Below are positions 61,740-64,000 of a stretch of 64,000 bases of DNA, in pieces. Every line of letters starts with the position of its first letter. The first letter of the stretch is position 1. Made by a program: the position numbers and the translations under genes. The stretch is from an uncultured Paracoccaceae bacterium (lineage in GTDB: Bacteria; Pseudomonadota; Alphaproteobacteria; Rhodobacterales; Rhodobacteraceae): contig CANNFA010000008.1 of assembly GCA_947503765.1 (NCBI GenBank), forward strand, positions 79,179-143,178, read 5' to 3'. The notes beneath the pieces were generated by a model. The model was not told where the DNA came from. It ran no database searches and worked only from the letters and a program-made list of their open reading frames with translations.

Positions 61740-62275
61740 GACCTGGTAGTGACGCAGTAGATCATGACGACCGAATTTTATTCGCCTGATATGAAGGTTG
61801 CGCCGACCGGTCGCGCATACTTCCAAGGAAGCAATTGGAGTGGATTTTTCGCTTCACCTGCCACTCGGCTTGACGTCCTGCCGGCTAGTCGCCGACCACA
61901 AGATCAACTGCATCGAAGAACTTGCCACTTGGAACTGGGCACCGCAATAGGCGTCAAGCGCGGCGTAGCCGGACGGATACGAACGATATCCGCAGAAGTT
62001 GTGTCGACTTCCTGACGCCGCGGCGAGTTGCTCTCCGAAACCACCGCCGCTTTTCCCACTGGACTGCCACCAGTCGCCGGCGAAAGGAGGCTGAAAATGC
62101 TTGAAGGATCGCCTCCGTTGGCCGTAACCTCACAAAGGCAGACCGGGTCGTAATTGCTGATTTGGGGGATGTTGCCGCAGCTGACTTAACTCAATCTGCA
62201 GGAAATTGCATCAATGGTGCTGTAACGCTCAATATGAATGGCGCCAGTGCGCGACTGTTAGGAGGCGCAATATAC
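61740..62275. other. AT-richer region upstream of the Cys-rich protein, no intact gene seen
   Basis: GC content drops visibly here compared with the conserved part of the window. Several short frames are open but none has a ribosome site with a family pattern. It marks the left border of the accessory region that holds the Cys-rich protein, IS remnants and hsdM fragment. Confidence 0.4.
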
Positions 62276-62752
62276 ATGGGTATCTACAAAGGGATCTTTT
62301 CGACCATACTGGCGATATTCACTGTGCAGGGAAGCGCGGTATATGCCAAGGATGCGCCGTTCTGGGTGCGAAATCACATATGTCAGGAAAATTCCACTGG
62401 GGTTCAATGTAGAACTGGTAATTTCACATGCGGATCGCCAATGACGACACCTTCCAACATGGATGTGACCAACTGCTATTTCTTTGATAGATCTGCTGGT
62501 TCGCCGCACATTTTCCAATGCTTTTACTATGACTACGGGGACTCGAAGGATCGGATATTTGACTACCACGGACAGGGGGGTGAGCACTTCAAAGTGATTT
62601 ACTCAAGAGTCGAGCGACGTATTACGCTTTCCCCGACGGGCGAGCCTATGACGTCTGCATCGGGGCCTCCCGGTTTTCAGGGCCTAGAATGCATGCGCGG
62701 GCTTCGCACCAATAACCTGTATTGCATCGACGGTGCCGACTTGTGCATGTGA
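62276..62752 (+). CDS. Small exported protein with eight cysteines, function unknown
   Basis: A 158-residue protein. GGAGG (62261-62265) is 10 bp before the ATG at 62276. A signal peptide spans about residues 1-28 (FSTILAIFTVQGSAVYAKD). The mature part holds eight Cys (ICQ, VQC, FTC, TNC, FQC, LEC, LYC, DLC), enough for four disulfides, plus aromatic-rich FYYDYGDSKDRIFDYHG. GC is much lower than nearby genes and codon use is different, pointing to horizontal transfer. No family was recognised; an effector or adhesin-like role is only a guess. Confidence 0.65.
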   Translation: MGIYKGIFSTILAIFTVQGSAVYAKDAPFWVRNHICQENSTGVQCRTGNFTCGSPMTTPSNMDVTNCYFFDRSAGSPHIFQCFYYDYGDSKDRIFDYHGQGGEHFKVIYSRVERRITLSPTGEPMTSASGPPGFQGLECMRGLRTNNLYCIDGADLCM

Positions 62753-63049
62753 CCAGATTCCCGGCATCCTATGCTTGCATAGCTCGAGATTCGCCCTGTG
62801 AATCATGTCCATGTCACGCCAGAAATAGGTAAAGCTTCTCCGGTTTGGTAACCTAGTGGATTGAACGGATGAAGGAGTCTGAACGGGGATTCCATTGCGT
62901 TGGGTGCCGTGCGAGTCATGTTGATGCGCACAGGAATATCTTTCACCGTGCCACGCGAGGATCGTTCCCGGCTCGAGGCGATCATCTCACACCCATCCTC
63001 TCCGCGTTGTCAGTCGCAAAGGCGCCTCGCGTCGCGACCGATTTTAGGT

Positions 63050-63290
63050 TATGCCGTCAGGGCTTGCAGAACGGTGGGCGTGACCAATTGCGGGGGCAGA
63101 TCGCAAGATAATCCGATACCGGTCGCAGCGCGCGTCGGATACGGCGCTGCGTGGCCGGCTGCAGGAATTGGCCAACGAGCGCCGGAGATTCGGCTATCGC
63201 CGGCTGTCCATGCTGCTGCACCGGTAGGGCGAGTCCTCGGGGTTCAAACGACTCTATCGTCAGTATCGTGAAGAAGGCCACACAGTGCGA
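63050..63290 (+). mobile_element. Remnant of an IS3-family transposase (OrfB)
   Basis: The frame from about 63135 encodes LQELANERRRFGYRRLSMLL, then HR, an in-frame TAG at 63225-63227, then GESSGFKRLYRQYREEGHTV. This is the conserved N-terminal block of IS3-family OrfB, which has an uninterrupted RREG between the two parts. A short RACRTVGV match in another frame near 63055 suggests an upstream frameshift. The catalytic DDE part is missing. The flanks (62753-63049 and 63291-63500) show no intact gene. Confidence 0.75.
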
Positions 63291-63500
63291 TCGGCAACAA
63301 GGCCCCGAACAGGCTGACGAAATCGGGGGGCATCACCAGCCTGTCACTCTGATCGAAGCCAGAAAGCTTTCGCCAACGGCGGTAGAAGGTTCGGGTGTGG
63401 ACCGAAACCCCAGCGGACTCCGGTCGCGGCTGCATGAAACACCCGGGGATAGACGTCTCTCGCCGTGCAAGGCACAATTAGGTGAAAATCGAGGCCAGAG

Positions 63501-63929
63501 ATGATTACCGGTGAACTGAAGTCCAGGGTCGACACGATCTGGAACGCGATGTGGACGGGCGGGCTGTCGAACCCGCAGACGATCATGGAGCAGTGGACAC
63601 TGCTGCTCTTCCTCAAGGGCCTCGACGACGCGCAGACTCTCGCGGAACGGCAAGGCCGGGCGCGCGGCACGGAAATCGAGAGGAATCTCTTCCCGGACGA
63701 GCTCGACGGCATTCCGGTCGTCGACGACGCCGGCAACAAGATCGCCGACGGCCGTTCCCTGGCCGATCTGCGCTGGCCGCGGTTCGCGACGCTGCCGCCG
63801 GCAGAGATGCAGGAGGCGGCCGAGAACCACCGGATCCCCTTCCTGCGTCGCCTCGCCTCACACTGGCGCGCCCGCCCTGGATGCGTTCTTTGCCCTGCCA
63901 CTTTCCCGATTGCCTCGAGATCGGTGTGA
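63501..63929 (+). pseudogene. hsdM: N-terminal fragment of a type I restriction methyltransferase (HsdM)
   Basis: The first 118 or so residues match the HsdM N-terminal helical domain: MITGELKSRVDTIWNAMWTG, SNPQTIMEQWTLLLFLKGLD, and DLRWPRFATLPPAEMQEAAE. After the FLRRL segment (about 63855) the frame reads unrelated residues to a stop at 63929. The SAM-binding and NPPF domains are missing. An IS21-like end begins at 63925, so insertion of mobile DNA is the likely cause. The remaining hsdS/hsdR may lie beyond the window. Confidence 0.8.
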
Positions 63930-64000
63930 ACAGGCGTGCAATTTTGACCCCGTAACGGGGTGATCGGCGTCCAAAAATGACCCGCTTACACTGATGTGGA
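63925..64000. mobile_element. End of an IS21-like element (runs off the window)
   Basis: Starting with TGTG at 63925, two 18-bp direct repeats of pattern GCGT-S-CAA-WWW-TGACCC occur at 63934-63951 and 63967-63984. Repeated transposase-binding sites of this kind at the terminus are typical of IS21 elements. The transposase genes would lie beyond 64000. The exact junction is uncertain, because 70 bp of unassigned sequence separates it from the end of the hsdM match. Confidence 0.6.

Noticed and set aside
63244..63477. A 77-codon minus-strand frame next to the IS3 remnant
   Set aside because: It is antisense to the transposase remnant for part of its length, has no ribosome site, and I could not match it to a family.

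Overview
This window looks like chromosomal DNA of an alphaproteobacterium, most likely a member of the Rhodobacteraceae. The evidence is very high GC with strongly GC-biased third codon positions, ATGA/GTGA-coupled operons, and family-typical gene sets: uvrC-pgsA-moaD-moaE, rlmH-rsfS, leuC-leuD...leuB, and a MoxR/DUF58/DUF4159 membrane operon. Two copies of a GC-rich intergenic repeat ending in GGCAAGATGAGGAAG also fit. The assignment is inferred from gene content; there is no rRNA gene in the window.

Left third (1-34.1 kb). A catabolic gene cluster of unknown substrate fills 0.3-9.1 kb. It holds a TetR regulator divergent from a TIM-barrel isomerase/epimerase and a PfkB kinase, a convergent L-fuconolactonase-like hydrolase with an aldo/keto reductase, then an M42 metallopeptidase, an FGGY kinase, a SIS-domain isomerase and a creatininase-family hydrolase. 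After trpB come two exported Asp-rich proteins (one with two EF-hands, one PepSY-like) and a membrane-anchored LuxR-type regulator. Next are pth, hyi, a four-gene MoxR/DUF58/BatA-like/membrane-protein operon, an orphan glcD-like oxidase, two small exported Ala/Pro-rich proteins, a ZIP transporter, lldD, an MFS carrier, rplY, a sugar transferase-epimerase pair, and an aldonate-type sugar operon (KDPGal aldolase, SMP-30 lactonase, aldose epimerase).

Middle (34-55 kb). Here are a Hint-domain protein, an ABC-2 exporter, an SppA-like peptidase, a CaCA antiporter and a FolM-like SDR. An AT-rich gap with DnaA-box-like sites precedes uvrC-pgsA-moaDE. A sigma factor is coupled to a VWA lipoprotein-like protein. 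rsfS-rlmH follow, with a possible coupled 24-codon leader ORF. Then come overlapping convergent BrkB and MscS genes and the leucine genes leuC, leuD and leuB, with a membrane protein and an exported EEP nuclease-like protein between leuD and leuB.

Right end (55-64 kb). A DMT transporter is followed by tRNA-Pro(CGG), with a decayed tyrosine-recombinase C-terminus 60 bp downstream, which is an old integration scar. A CDF transporter comes next. A polar amino acid ABC transporter operon carries its own IclR regulator as the last gene, and a candidate IclR operator lies upstream. Beyond 61.7 kb the DNA becomes AT-richer and broken: an exported 8-Cys protein, an IS3-type transposase fragment with an internal stop, the N-terminus of a type I methyltransferase (hsdM), and the end of an IS21-like element that runs off the window.
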